DNA of 50,011 bases. Source: Chloroflexota bacterium. Lineage in GTDB: Bacteria; Chloroflexota; UBA11872. The notes beneath the pieces are model-generated. The model saw only the letters and a list, made by a program, of their open reading frames with translations, did no database searches and had not been told where the DNA came from. The DNA is taken from contig JAJDVX010000038.1 in NCBI GenBank assembly GCA_022825895.1, positions 1 to 50,011 on the forward strand, in the 5' to 3' direction. Position 1 is the stretch's first letter, and the number at the start of each line of letters is the position of its first letter. Both the position numbers and the translations under genes were made by a program. Below are positions 16,614 to 25,078 of this stretch, in pieces.

Positions 16614-17462
16614 CTAGGGCGCGCGAAGCACCACGTTCTCGGCGTCTAGCGCCCAGGTTTCGTGGTAGACGTGGGGGCGGGGGCGCTGGAGCTTGAGCGG
16701 CGTGGGCGGTGGGTTGTCGGGGTCCCAGAGTTCGAGGCGGTCGCGGCCGCGGACCTGGTGGAACCATTCCTTTTCGCTTTCGGCCGGCTCGATTTCGCGG
16801 CGGAGGATGAACTCGACGTAGTCGAATTCGCTCAAGGCAACCTCGGCCAGGAAGACGCGGTCGACGCCTTCGCCGTCCCAGGTGGCCATGTCGGGAAGGA
16901 TGACCGGTCCGCAGCAGAGCTGGAACTTGCCGGAGTCGGGATGAAGGTTCATGAGGCGGATGGGGAACTCGATGCGAACATCGAGTCCGGTGGCCTTGTC
17001 GCGGTAGGTCGTCTGGCCGTTGATGACCGCGCCGGACTGGGTGGCTTCGTTGACGGCGTGGCCGTCCAGGAGACGATCAGCGCCGGGGAGCGTGACGGGG
17101 CGGAAATCCATGTCCGCGTAGCGCTCGGGCCACGGCCTGCGGGCGACGGGCTCGGGGACGTCCGACAGACCTCGCGCAATCGGCACGCCGTGCTCGCGGG
17201 TAAAGACCGCCCGCCACTCGCCGCTGGGGATCATGAAGAATTGCTCGGTCGCGATGGTGAGCTCGGCGCGGCAGGGATAGTTGAGGTAGTGGGTGATCGA
17301 CGATCCCGAAGGATTGACGATGTCCATGGTCGAGTCCACCTGCATTCGCACGCGGTAGACGTCGCCAAGGTCGCCGACGAAACCTCCATCCCAGCGGTAA
17401 TACGGATGGGGTTTCCTGGGATGGGTGGTCCAGGTGATGAAAGAGCGGGTGAAGTCGAGCAT
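16614..17462 (-). CDS. Uncharacterised protein, possible beta-rich enzyme
   Basis: A 282-aa protein I do not recognise. It has no signal peptide or membrane helix. Charged and aromatic beta-strand-like segments predominate: FITWTTHPRKPHPYYRWDGGFVGDLGDVYRVRMQVDST is split here as RKPHPYYRWDGGF and DVYRVRMQVD, with later RLMNLHPDSGKFQLCCGPV and DRVFLAEVALSEFDYVEFIL. The even composition and codon use like the neighbours indicate a real gene. It is divergent from the ADP-ribosylglycohydrolase gene (136 bases apart), and a shared promoter region between them is likely. Function is unknown; a ligand-binding jelly-roll or carbohydrate-modifying role would only be a guess. Confidence 0.65.
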   Translation of the reverse strand: MLDFTRSFITWTTHPRKPHPYYRWDGGFVGDLGDVYRVRMQVDSTMDIVNPSGSSITHYLNYPCRAELTIATEQFFMIPSGEWRAVFTREHGVPIARGLSDVPEPVARRPWPERYADMDFRPVTLPGADRLLDGHAVNEATQSGAVINGQTTYRDKATGLDVRIEFPIRLMNLHPDSGKFQLCCGPVILPDMATWDGEGVDRVFLAEVALSEFDYVEFILRREIEPAESEKEWFHQVRGRDRLELWDPDNPPPTPLKLQRPRPHVYHETWALDAENVVLRAP

Positions 17463-17597
17463 TGGACCGGCCTTGGTGGGGCGACGCGGCGGCGTTTCGG
17501 TGGCTCACAATACACTCGGCGAACGTCTGCGGATCGGCGGCCATCGTTCGGGACGCGGCGGCCGGGCCAAACAAGTCGGACCAGAGAGGACGAGACC

Positions 17598-18611
17598 ATG
17601 AACGATTTACGCGACAAGATCCTGGGCTGCCTGACTGGCGGGTTGCTGGGCGATGCGATGGGCGGGCCGGTTGAAGGGCTGCACTACGAGTTCATCGAGC
17701 AGCGCCACGGCGAGGTCACGGATCTGAAGGAGCACCGCGGTCTGCAGCCGGGGGCCGGGACGGACGACTCGGCGTTGAAGCACATGCTGTGCGAGGCGAT
17801 CGCGCGGACCAACGGCAACGTAATGGCGTCGGACTGGGCGCAGGTGTGGCGCGAGCGCATGAACCCGTTCAAGTTCTATCCGCCGGTGGCCAGTTCCTTT
17901 TACAAGATTTCAATCGGAGGGGTCAGGGCCCGGGAAGCGGGCATCGGCAACATGATTTCCAATAGCACGGCGATGTGCATTTCGCCGATCGGCATCATCA
18001 ACGCGGGCGATCCGCGCCGGGCCGTGCTGGAAGCGTATGAGGTGACCAGCCTGATCCATCGCGGCTCGCCGCAGGACGGCGCGCTGGCCATGGCCGCCGC
18101 CACCGCCGCGGCGTTCGATCCGAACGCCGATGCCGAATCGGTCATCGAGGCGGCGGTCAGCAACCTGGATAGCGAGAGCGACGTGCCGGCAGCCATCGAC
18201 ACGGCCGTGAGCCTGGCGCGGTCGACTGGTGACTTTGCCGCGTTCCGCGCCGCCTACTACGCCGACCATCTGTGGGACTGGCCGCAGCAACCCGAGGAGG
18301 GTCATAGCAACGCGGTTGACCCGCGCGAGTCGGCGTCCGTGGCGCTGGCGCTGCTGCTGCTGGCCGACGGCGACCCGAACGAGGTGGCGCTGATGTCCGC
18401 GAACTTTGGCCGCGACGCCGACTCCATCGGCGCCATGGGCGGCCCGGTGGCCGGGGCGATGGCGGGGGCCAGTGCTATCCGGCCTAAATGGGCCGCGCAG
18501 GTGCAGGCCGCGACGCCGGTGAACCAGGACGAACTGGCGGACATGCTGCTGGGAGTGCTAACCAAGCGCCTTGAAACCGAATTGGCCCGGACCGAGAGAT
18601 ATCTATCATGA
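17598..18611 (+). CDS. ADP-ribosylglycohydrolase family protein
   Basis: A 337-aa enzyme of the ADP-ribosylglycohydrolase (DraG-like) fold. The dinuclear metal site is represented by GTDDSAL (TDDS at 55-58) near the N-terminus and GRDADSIGAMGGPVAGAM near the C-terminus, both family hallmarks. The opening DKILGCLTGGLLGDAMGGPVEG is typical. The frame is open far upstream (to 16662), but only the ATG at 17598 fits the family start, and it has an AGAGAGGA ribosome binding site. Such enzymes cleave ADP-ribose from proteins, nucleic acids or small molecules, and some act on other N-glycosides such as nucleosides or crotonyl adducts. In this window a role in nucleoside or glycoside salvage is as plausible as protein de-ADP-ribosylation. 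Confidence 0.92.
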   Translation: MNDLRDKILGCLTGGLLGDAMGGPVEGLHYEFIEQRHGEVTDLKEHRGLQPGAGTDDSALKHMLCEAIARTNGNVMASDWAQVWRERMNPFKFYPPVASSFYKISIGGVRAREAGIGNMISNSTAMCISPIGIINAGDPRRAVLEAYEVTSLIHRGSPQDGALAMAAATAAAFDPNADAESVIEAAVSNLDSESDVPAAIDTAVSLARSTGDFAAFRAAYYADHLWDWPQQPEEGHSNAVDPRESASVALALLLLADGDPNEVALMSANFGRDADSIGAMGGPVAGAMAGASAIRPKWAAQVQAATPVNQDELADMLLGVLTKRLETELARTERYLS

Positions 18612-18814
18612 AGAATGCATGAATATTCTCCTTCCTCCGCAAGAGCGACCTGGGCACTCCCGAGGCAGTCTCGTGTATTGATCCGTGTGGAAATCAGGCC
18701 CGTGAGACCCGACGTGGCGAGCGCTTGCGAAGTCGACGATGAAGCTCGATTGCCACTTCAGATTCCACAGCCAGCTTGTCGCGGTCTTCAAGAACCGAAC
18801 TTGTGGAGCATTTG

Positions 18815-19201
18815 ATGACCCACTCCAACGCCGAGCCGGATGCAGTAAGCCAATCAATGCGTATGTCAATTCTTCAGGAACAACTTCCACAGTACATTGC
18901 AGACGGATGGCACATTGAATTGACAACCGATTACAGTGCTGTTATATCAAAGAGGAGCGAGAGCATCTTGGCTGCAACTTCCTGCCTCGCATTAGGAGTG
19001 GTAGCTATTATTGTCGTTGGATTCGTAAGCATCTTTCTATTCGTCGATACACATCCCGCAGTTGGATTGATCACATTCATAGTTGTGGCATCCGTGCTTG
19101 TGACTGGCATGGCTGCTCAGATCCGGAATAGCGAGAATAGGAAGAAGATGGTTTTTGTTGATGAACACGGGGCCCTACACTTGCAGGATACTAGCGACTA
19201 G
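18815..19201 (+). CDS. Small two-helix membrane protein, AT-richer
   Basis: A 128-aa protein from the ATG at 18815 (GGAG seven bases upstream). The N-terminal soluble part reads LQEQLPQYIADGWHIELTTDYSAVISKR, a motif seen in small Gram-positive and Chloroflexota membrane proteins where it precedes hydrophobic helices. Two hydrophobic segments follow (about 48-70 and 76-98), then a conserved end VFVDEHGALHLQ. The codon use is visibly AT-richer than its neighbours, and so are both flanks, which suggests acquired DNA. It stands alone on its strand between the ADP-ribosylglycohydrolase and the esterase. The role is unknown. Confidence 0.65.
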   Translation: MTHSNAEPDAVSQSMRMSILQEQLPQYIADGWHIELTTDYSAVISKRSESILAATSCLALGVVAIIVVGFVSIFLFVDTHPAVGLITFIVVASVLVTGMAAQIRNSENRKKMVFVDEHGALHLQDTSD

Positions 19202-19284
19202 CGAATTCCGAATCTCCGAGGGATAGATGTTCTGATGATTTGACTTCGCGGTCGCCATGAATTGAGAACGACATGTCCAGTCGG

Positions 19285-19351
19285 CAGGTAGCGAGCAGAC
19301 CCACAAGCGCTCACGCTACCTGTCTCTATCGGCTGAGATGCCTAACTCAGC
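19285..19351 (+). terminator. Paired hairpins after the small membrane protein gene
   Basis: Two hairpins in the 287-base gap between 19201 and 19489. The first has arms CAGGTAGCG (19285-19293) and CGCTACCTG (19314-19322) with a 20-base loop; the second has arms GCTGAG (19332-19337) and CTCAGC (19346-19351). Neither is followed by a strong T run. They may form a factor-assisted end for the gene ending at 19201. The rest of the gap shows nothing I recognise. Confidence 0.4.
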
Positions 19352-19488
19352 TGCATGATTGACTACACACCCATTCTCAGGCTAGCGATACTCTCGCACA
19401 GAGTAGAGTTTCACTCGACTCACGATTAGCTATCGAGTAGCTGCTCATTGATTTGCGCAGCGTTGCGCGGAGGGATACGGTGCCGGCC

Positions 19489-20592
19489 ATGACAACAACC
19501 CGCGTACCCACGGTCAGGCGTTTTTATCCGGCGCACGCCGAGTTGCAGGCGCGGTTTGATCGCGAGGCGCGGCAGAGGCCGGTGGATGTCAGCAGCCAGT
19601 CAGCCTTCGAGACCTGGCGGAAGGCGACGCGGCGGCACCTGGCCGCGATCACGGGCATGGACAGCCTGCGGCCCGCCGATCCGCAGCCGGTGGTCACGGA
19701 GTCGGTCCAGTGCGTCGGCTACGTGCGGCAGCGGATGGAGATTCATACCGAGCCGGACGTGGTGATGCCGCTGTATGCGCTGCTGCCGGACGACCTGGAA
19801 GCTGGCGAGCGGCGGCCGGTGGTCATTGCGCCGCATGGGCACGGCAGCGGGGGCAAGAACATGACGGCGGGTCGGCGCGACATTCCGGCCGTGGCCGACG
19901 CCATCGATACGTACAACGGCGCCTATGCGGAGCACTTTGCGCAGGCGGGGCTGATCGTGTTCGCGCCAGATGCGAGGGCCTTCGGGGAGCGGCGCGAGCC
20001 GGTGGGGCAGGCGAGCGACGAGGACTCGTTCATGAGGTCGACCTGCACGCCGCTGAACAACGCGGCGATCTCGCTAGGCCAGACGGTGACCGGCATGTGG
20101 ACCTGGGATCTGATGCGGCTGGTGGACTACGTGCAGACGCGCGGCGACTGCGATCCCGAGCGTATTGCGTGCGCCGGACTCAGCGGTGGTGGTCTGCAAA
20201 CGCTGTGGCTGGCCGCGCTGGACGACCGGATTTGCGCCGCGGTGGTGAGCGGCTACTTCTACGGGAACCGCGACTCGCTGCTGGACATCAACGACAACTG
20301 CGGATGCAACTTCGTCCCCGGACTGTGGCAGGCGGTGGACATGGGCGACCTGGGGGCGTTGATCGCGCCGCGTCCGCTGCTGGTGGAGACCGGCGACGAG
20401 GATCCGCTGAACGGGGCGCGCGGGCTGGACAACGTGTACGAACAGGTGGCTATCACACGCGAGGCTTACGAGTTGCACGGCGCAGGCGACTGCCTGGTGC
20501 ACGACGTGCAGCCAGGGGAGCACCAGTGGTACGGGGTGGTCGCCGAGCCGTGGCTGGTGGAGCGGTTGACCGGAGTGCATCCGAGGACATGA
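19489..20592 (+). CDS. Alpha/beta hydrolase, acetyl-xylan-esterase-like
   Basis: A 367-aa serine hydrolase from the ATG at 19489. The nucleophile motif G-L-S-G-G (S232) follows the strand ERIACAG; the acid is probably in VETGDEDPLN and the His in PGEHQWYG near the end. The oxyanion region RPVVIAPHGHGSGGKNM is typical of large alpha/beta hydrolases of the acetyl xylan esterase and dienelactone hydrolase groups (Abhydrolase_7-like). There is no signal peptide, so it is probably cytoplasmic. It could remove acyl groups from imported sugars, in keeping with the glycan genes nearby. The stop overlaps the start of the methyltransferase by four bases (ATGA), so the two are translationally coupled. 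Confidence 0.85.
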   Translation: MTTTRVPTVRRFYPAHAELQARFDREARQRPVDVSSQSAFETWRKATRRHLAAITGMDSLRPADPQPVVTESVQCVGYVRQRMEIHTEPDVVMPLYALLPDDLEAGERRPVVIAPHGHGSGGKNMTAGRRDIPAVADAIDTYNGAYAEHFAQAGLIVFAPDARAFGERREPVGQASDEDSFMRSTCTPLNNAAISLGQTVTGMWTWDLMRLVDYVQTRGDCDPERIACAGLSGGGLQTLWLAALDDRICAAVVSGYFYGNRDSLLDINDNCGCNFVPGLWQAVDMGDLGALIAPRPLLVETGDEDPLNGARGLDNVYEQVAITREAYELHGAGDCLVHDVQPGEHQWYGVVAEPWLVERLTGVHPRT

Positions 20593-21527
20593 CGAGCGAC
20601 CTCGCCACAACGCATGTAGGCGGGATGCGAAGCAACGACAGGGAACGAGGCGTCGTCTACTACGGAGACAACCTGCCGATCCTCAGAGACATGGCGTCGG
20701 CATCCATCGATCTCATCTACACCGACCCGCCGTTCAACACGGGAAAGAAGCAGGCGCGGACTCAACTGCGCACCGTCCGAGATCCCAACGGTGACCGGAC
20801 TGGATTCAAAGGGCAGCGGTATCGCTCGACCAAGGTTGCCGAGCGTGCGTTTGATGACGACTTTGACGACTACCTGGCATTCCTGGAGCCTCGACTTGAA
20901 GAGGCGCATCGCGTGCTTACTATTTCAGGTTCTCTGTATCTTCATCTCGACTATCGCGAGGTTCACTACGCCAAAGTGCTTTTGGACAGCATATTCGGTC
21001 GTGATTGCTTTCTAAACGAGGTCATTTGGGCTTACGACTACGGCGCTCGCACAAAGAAGAAATGGCCGGCAAAGCACGACAACATTCTCGTCTATGTACG
21101 AGATTCCGAGCAGTATTTTTTCAACGTGGAGGAAGTCGAACGCATTCCGTACATGGCGCCGGGATTAGTCGGGCCCGAGAAGGCGGCGCGCGGAAAATTG
21201 CCCACAGATACCTGGTGGCACACGATCGTCCCGACGAATGGGAAGGAACGAACGGGATACCCCACGCAGAAACCGCTGGGGATTGTGCGACGCATCGTCC
21301 AGGCGTCATCCAGGCCTGGCGACACGGTGTTGGATTTCTTCGCGGGCAGCGGCACGCTCGGCGAAGCTGCCTACGAGCTTGGTCGTCGATTTGTGCTGAT
21401 TGACGACAACGAAGAAGCCGTTGAGGTCATGGCCGGGCGGTTTGCCGAGATGGAAGCGGTAAGTTTCGTAGGACTAGATGCACGGCAAAACCAGTTTGTC
21501 GAGCGCCAGGGCGAGCTTCTTTCTTAG
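20589..21527 (+). CDS. Orphan site-specific DNA methyltransferase, beta class
   Basis: A 312-aa S-adenosylmethionine-dependent DNA methyltransferase. The catalytic motif IV DPPF (46-49 in IYTDPPFNTG) precedes the cofactor motif I FAGSGT (251-256), the beta-class order. YPTQKPLG (224-231) is typical of this N6-adenine or N4-cytosine group. DPPF favours N6-adenine methylation but does not prove it. A variable stretch between motifs IV and I should hold the target recognition region. The ATG at 20589 overlaps the esterase stop. No restriction endonuclease or specificity subunit lies next to it, so it is probably an orphan regulatory or protective enzyme. Codon use is somewhat AT-richer than the genes on either side. 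Confidence 0.9.
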   Translation: MTSDLATTHVGGMRSNDRERGVVYYGDNLPILRDMASASIDLIYTDPPFNTGKKQARTQLRTVRDPNGDRTGFKGQRYRSTKVAERAFDDDFDDYLAFLEPRLEEAHRVLTISGSLYLHLDYREVHYAKVLLDSIFGRDCFLNEVIWAYDYGARTKKKWPAKHDNILVYVRDSEQYFFNVEEVERIPYMAPGLVGPEKAARGKLPTDTWWHTIVPTNGKERTGYPTQKPLGIVRRIVQASSRPGDTVLDFFAGSGTLGEAAYELGRRFVLIDDNEEAVEVMAGRFAEMEAVSFVGLDARQNQFVERQGELLS

Positions 21528-21551
21528 GTTGGGTCCGGTACCGGCGGAGCG

Positions 21552-23177
21552 GTGGGCGTGACGGGACTCGATTCCACCGAATTGATTATCGGCGGGCGGC
21601 CGCAGTATTTCTTTGACAGCGGGCTGATCGAGGAGATTCAGAACGTCAGGCGGACGGTGCATGCGCCCAGGCAGCTTGAGCAGAATCCGGTGCTGGAACT
21701 GGATCGGCCGTGGGAGCACTTCACGAACTTTGGGGCGGACGACTGGGCGCTGTGGCGTGATGACAACGGTGAGTTTCGCTGCCTGTACACGGACATGGCG
21801 CTGGACCGGGAGAAGCTGGCGCGCGAGGGCGGGACGCTGATCGACTGGCACATCAGCCGCTTCCGGGTGATGTACGCGCGGTCGTCCGACGGTCTGAATT
21901 GGGAAAAGCCAGCGATGGGCATCGTGCAGGAAGGCGGGCACGACACCAACATCGTTCTTGGCAGCGAGACCTATGGGAACGTCTGGGGTCCGGCGGTGCT
22001 GGACGACCCGCTGGAGAAAGATCCGGCGCGTCGCTACAAGATGCTCTATGAGCTAGGGGCCCCCCGATTCCGGGTGGCGGAGGAAACGCCGGGGGCGCAC
22101 ATCCGGCTGGCCTACTCGCCTGACGGGGTCCGGTGGACCCCTGCTGAGGAGATACCTACGTTCGGGTCCCTGGGAGATCGACTCGGCGACACGATCTTCC
22201 CGACGTTCGATCCGGACAGCGGCGTTTATCGAATTCTCACCCGCCACCCGCTGATGGAACTGGCGCCGCGCACGCGTCCGACGCACGCGCCGATGGTTGG
22301 CGGGGCGCCCAGCTTTGACGCGGTGATGGCCACACCGAACCGGCGGGTGGTGCGCCGCATCTTCGTGTGCGAGAGCCGCGACTTCGTGAACTGGAGCGAG
22401 CCGCGGCTAATCCTGGCGCCGGACCCAGACCTGGACAACCTGGACGCGGCGTTCTACGGCATGCGGCCGTTCCGGCTGTGCGGTCACTGGATTGGGTTCC
22501 TGGGCGTGTTCCACCAGGTGTCCAACACGTCGACGGTGGAACTGGCGCATAGCCGCGACGGGCGACGCTGGGAACGGCTGGCGCCGACGCACGACTGGAT
22601 AGGGCTGGGCGAGCCGAGTAGCTGGTGCGCCAACCAGATCGGGATTCCGCGGATCGTGGACGTTGGCGATGACGAGACACGGGTGTACTTCGGCGGCGCG
22701 ACCTCGCAGCACGACCTGTGGTACGCGGAGGATCAGGAAGGTCCGGATAACCCTGCGGCGCAGGCCGCAAGCGACCCTCGGTACGCCCTGGGGGTCGGCA
22801 AGCTGCGGCGCAATGGGTTCGTCTCGGTCGGAGCCGGCGCGACTCGCGAGGGCCTAGTGGCCACGCAGCCGTTGGTGTCGGAGGGGGACCGGCTGGTCGC
22901 TCATGCCGCCTGTGGGCCGGGCGGCTACCTGAAGGTGGAAGTGCGTGACGTGAGGGACCGGGTGGTGCCCGGACGTGGATTGGACGATTGCGATCTGTTT
23001 ACCGGCGACAGCGTCAGCCACACGGTCACTTGGCGGGGCGACGCAGACTTGCCGACACCGCGAGACGCGGATTCTGGAACGGTCTACACCCGATTCATCC
23101 CGCACCGGCGGCTGCGGTTCGTGATGCGGAACGCGGAGTTGTATTCCTTCACCGTGGAGCGGTCGACCGACGGATAG
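21552..23177 (+). CDS. Five-bladed propeller hydrolase-like protein, paralogue 3
   Basis: A 541-aa paralogue of the proteins at 3702-5126 and 13932-15359, longer by about 65 residues. It starts at GTG 21552 (a second GTG is at 21558). The blade motif ARSSDGLNWEKPAMG and the later YSPDGVRWTP and HSRDGRRWERL show the repeating Asp/Gly/Trp pattern. The C-terminal beta-rich domain has VRDVRDRVVPGRGLDDCDLF, aligning with PVPGRTLADCD and EVIPGFSREDC in the other two. An Asp-rich turn region around PDPDLDNLDAAFYGM is a possible catalytic area in such propellers, but I do not assign residues. No signal peptide. The three copies probably act on related sugars. Confidence 0.7.
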   Translation: MGVTGLDSTELIIGGRPQYFFDSGLIEEIQNVRRTVHAPRQLEQNPVLELDRPWEHFTNFGADDWALWRDDNGEFRCLYTDMALDREKLAREGGTLIDWHISRFRVMYARSSDGLNWEKPAMGIVQEGGHDTNIVLGSETYGNVWGPAVLDDPLEKDPARRYKMLYELGAPRFRVAEETPGAHIRLAYSPDGVRWTPAEEIPTFGSLGDRLGDTIFPTFDPDSGVYRILTRHPLMELAPRTRPTHAPMVGGAPSFDAVMATPNRRVVRRIFVCESRDFVNWSEPRLILAPDPDLDNLDAAFYGMRPFRLCGHWIGFLGVFHQVSNTSTVELAHSRDGRRWERLAPTHDWIGLGEPSSWCANQIGIPRIVDVGDDETRVYFGGATSQHDLWYAEDQEGPDNPAAQAASDPRYALGVGKLRRNGFVSVGAGATREGLVATQPLVSEGDRLVAHAACGPGGYLKVEVRDVRDRVVPGRGLDDCDLFTGDSVSHTVTWRGDADLPTPRDADSGTVYTRFIPHRRLRFVMRNAELYSFTVERSTDG

Positions 23178-23218
23178 TCAGCCCAACCCAGAGAACCCCT
23201 TGCCCGGCTCAGGCTTCG

Positions 23219-23479
23219 TCAGGCACCGACGAACCGAACGATTAACCCGGTGATGGTGGTCGCAGCCGTTATTGATCCAAGCACGGCAATCACCATCCAG
23301 CGGGTCAAGCTTTGGAGGTCAGACTTCCACTCGGCCCGCGCGGCGTGGATTTCGGCCTTCACCGAGTGCATTTCGGCCTTCAACGAATGGATGTCAGCCT
23401 TAGTTGCGAACGTCGGAAGCATGGTCTCAATGGCGGTTAGCCGCCGCTCGATTTCAATGGCGGTCAAGTCCACCGTCAT
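23219..23479 (-). CDS. Small coiled-coil membrane-anchored protein, copy 2 (tandem)
   Basis: An 86-aa protein starting at ATG 23479 with an AAAGGA ribosome binding site. It begins MTVDLTAIEIERRLTAIE, has ATKADIHSLKAEMHSVKAEIHA (a heptad-patterned coiled coil) and EWKSDLQSLTRWM, then one hydrophobic helix and RFVGA. It lies in the left unit of a tandem duplication with 23571-23810. Compared with that copy it holds one extra seven-residue heptad (EMHSVKA). A third relative is at 8346-8540. Function unknown; the architecture would suit an oligomer anchored in the membrane. Confidence 0.65.
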   Translation of the reverse strand: MTVDLTAIEIERRLTAIETMLPTFATKADIHSLKAEMHSVKAEIHAARAEWKSDLQSLTRWMVIAVLGSITAATTITGLIVRFVGA

Positions 23480-23570
23480 CCGGTTTATCCTTTCCCGTCC
23501 ATGATTGCTTCAGGCTCAGTTTAGCGCCCGGTGTGGCGACCCCGCCTTGAACCAGCGGTGCCAAGCCGCT

Positions 23571-23810
23571 TCAGGCGCCGACGAACCGAACGATCAACCC
23601 GGTAATGGTCGCCGCGGCCGTTACCGACCCCAGCACCGCGATCACCATCCATCGGGTCAAGCTGTGGAGGTCGGATTTCCATTCGGCGTGCGAGGCCTGG
23701 ATTTCGGCTCTCAGCGACTGAATGTCGGCCTTGGTAGCGAAGGTCGGGAGTGCGGTCTCTATGGCGGTCAGTCGCCGCTCAATCTCAATGGCGGTCAGGT
23801 CCACCGTCAT
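23571..23810 (-). CDS. Small coiled-coil membrane-anchored protein, copy 3 (tandem)
   Basis: A 79-aa protein starting at ATG 23810, nearly identical in layout to 23219-23479: MTVDLTAIEIERRLTAIETALPTF is shared at the start, ATKADIQSLRAEIQASHAEW forms the coiled coil, and TRWMVIAVLGSVTAAATITG is the membrane helix, followed by RFVGA. It has one heptad fewer than copy 2. A conserved upstream segment with its ribosome binding site is duplicated too, so each copy likely has its own translation signals. Its role is unknown. Confidence 0.65.
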   Translation of the reverse strand: MTVDLTAIEIERRLTAIETALPTFATKADIQSLRAEIQASHAEWKSDLHSLTRWMVIAVLGSVTAAATITGLIVRFVGA

Positions 23811-24011
23811 CCGGTTTTACCCTTTCCCGCCCATGATTGCTTCAGGCTCAGTCTAGCGCCTGGCGCGGGGACGGTTCGTTGCCTTGAGGCAATTCGCCAG
23901 GTGCAGTGACGCTTACACTCGATTGATTGCCAAGCGGAGGCTGAGATTCGTCGTGCGAACTGCAGAGACTCTTGCCTTCGCTAGTGAGTTGTCGCTCAGG
24001 CGGTAGCGCGA

Positions 24012-24950
24012 ATGTCATCCGCATTCGCTGAGGCCCTGGCAGCAGGAGACTTCGCAGCGGTCCGACGCGCGGCCAAGGCCGACCTCCACTCGCACTCCTA
24101 CTTCGCCGCACCCATTGCCGACGTCGAACAGTGGCTCGGCCGCGCGATTGACCGTCCGCCGCCCAGGATGGACGGGCTGGACGGCATGCGGGCTTACTCG
24201 CGGCAGGCAATCAGCCCCTACATGGACAACTGGACGGCCTTTGAATTCGTGGCCGGCGCGGCAGTGCGACACGCTCAGAGCGACGGCGTGGTTCTGCTTG
24301 AAGCGAGCTTCGACATCTGGGCCGTCCGGCACCACCCAGATGGGCTCCGCGGCCTTACGGCTCTTGCCGCGTCGCTGGAATCGCAGTTCCGCGGCCAGGT
24401 CGACGTTCGGCCGGAAGTGGGGTTTTCACGCTCGTACGTGTCAAAGGATGACCTGATGACCTCGGTCTGGGAGGCCATCGAGTCAGGCGTCTTTCGTTCA
24501 ATCGACATGTACGCGTTCGAGGGCGACTGCGATCCTGAAGCCGTACAAGACCTCTATGAGCACGCGCGGTCGCACGGTCTGAAACTCAAGGCGCACGTCG
24601 GGGAATTCGGCGGCGCCGACGAGGTGAAGCGAACGGTCGAGATTCTCCAGCTTGACGAGGTGCAACATGGAATCGCCGCCGCGGAGTCCACGGCCGTGAT
24701 GCATTGGCTCGCCGACAACCAGATCCGGCTGAACGTCTGCCCGACGAGCAACGTGATGCTGGGCGCCGCGGCCGACCTGGCGTCGCATCCAATCCGCACG
24801 CTGTACGACCACGGGGTGGATGTCACGATCAACTCCGACGACCTGATGATCTTTGGGCAGAGCGTCTCGGATGAGTATCTGAATCTGTACCGGGCCGGTG
24901 TGTGTACCGCAGATGAGCTTGAGGAGATTCGGATTCGGTCTTTTCGCTGA
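24012..24950 (+). CDS. Adenosine deaminase family protein
   Basis: A 312-aa metal-dependent deaminase of the amidohydrolase superfamily. Zinc ligands and catalytic residues are in place: H26 and H28 in KADLHSH, H195 and E198 in HVGE, H219 in QHG, and the Asp pair in INSDD (D276, D277). CPTSNV is the family substrate-binding loop. It is a little shorter than classical adenosine deaminase (about 340 aa). Adenosine, or a modified adenosine, is the likely substrate, giving inosine for salvage. It begins with the ATG at 24012 and stands alone on its strand, after a 200-base gap in which I see no gene. Confidence 0.9.
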   Translation: MSSAFAEALAAGDFAAVRRAAKADLHSHSYFAAPIADVEQWLGRAIDRPPPRMDGLDGMRAYSRQAISPYMDNWTAFEFVAGAAVRHAQSDGVVLLEASFDIWAVRHHPDGLRGLTALAASLESQFRGQVDVRPEVGFSRSYVSKDDLMTSVWEAIESGVFRSIDMYAFEGDCDPEAVQDLYEHARSHGLKLKAHVGEFGGADEVKRTVEILQLDEVQHGIAAAESTAVMHWLADNQIRLNVCPTSNVMLGAAADLASHPIRTLYDHGVDVTINSDDLMIFGQSVSDEYLNLYRAGVCTADELEEIRIRSFR

Positions 24951-25078
24951 CCGTTGAACACCGGGCCGCACGCGGATCCGGATTTGCTCCAGGGCGGGGG
25001 CGCCCGCTCGGCAGTGGTTGTCTGAAGGCTACGCGGTTCTCATGCCCGCGAATGTGTCAGGTGTGGAATCGAAGCGTT

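Larger units (their letters stand above)
23219..23862. repeat. Tandem duplication of a small-gene unit
   Basis: Two direct copies: unit A about 23219-23530 and unit B about 23571-23862. Both include the whole small gene and about 50 bases upstream with the shared string GATTGCTTCAGGCTCAGT. Unit A has a 21-base insertion that adds one heptad. The copies have drifted mostly at third codon positions, which points to selection on the protein after duplication. Confidence 0.85.

Noticed and set aside
16662..17597. Long N-terminal extension of the ADP-ribosylglycohydrolase frame
   Set aside because: It covers the antisense of the unknown gene at 16614-17462 and lacks family sequence; the ATG at 17598 has a ribosome binding site and matches the family start.
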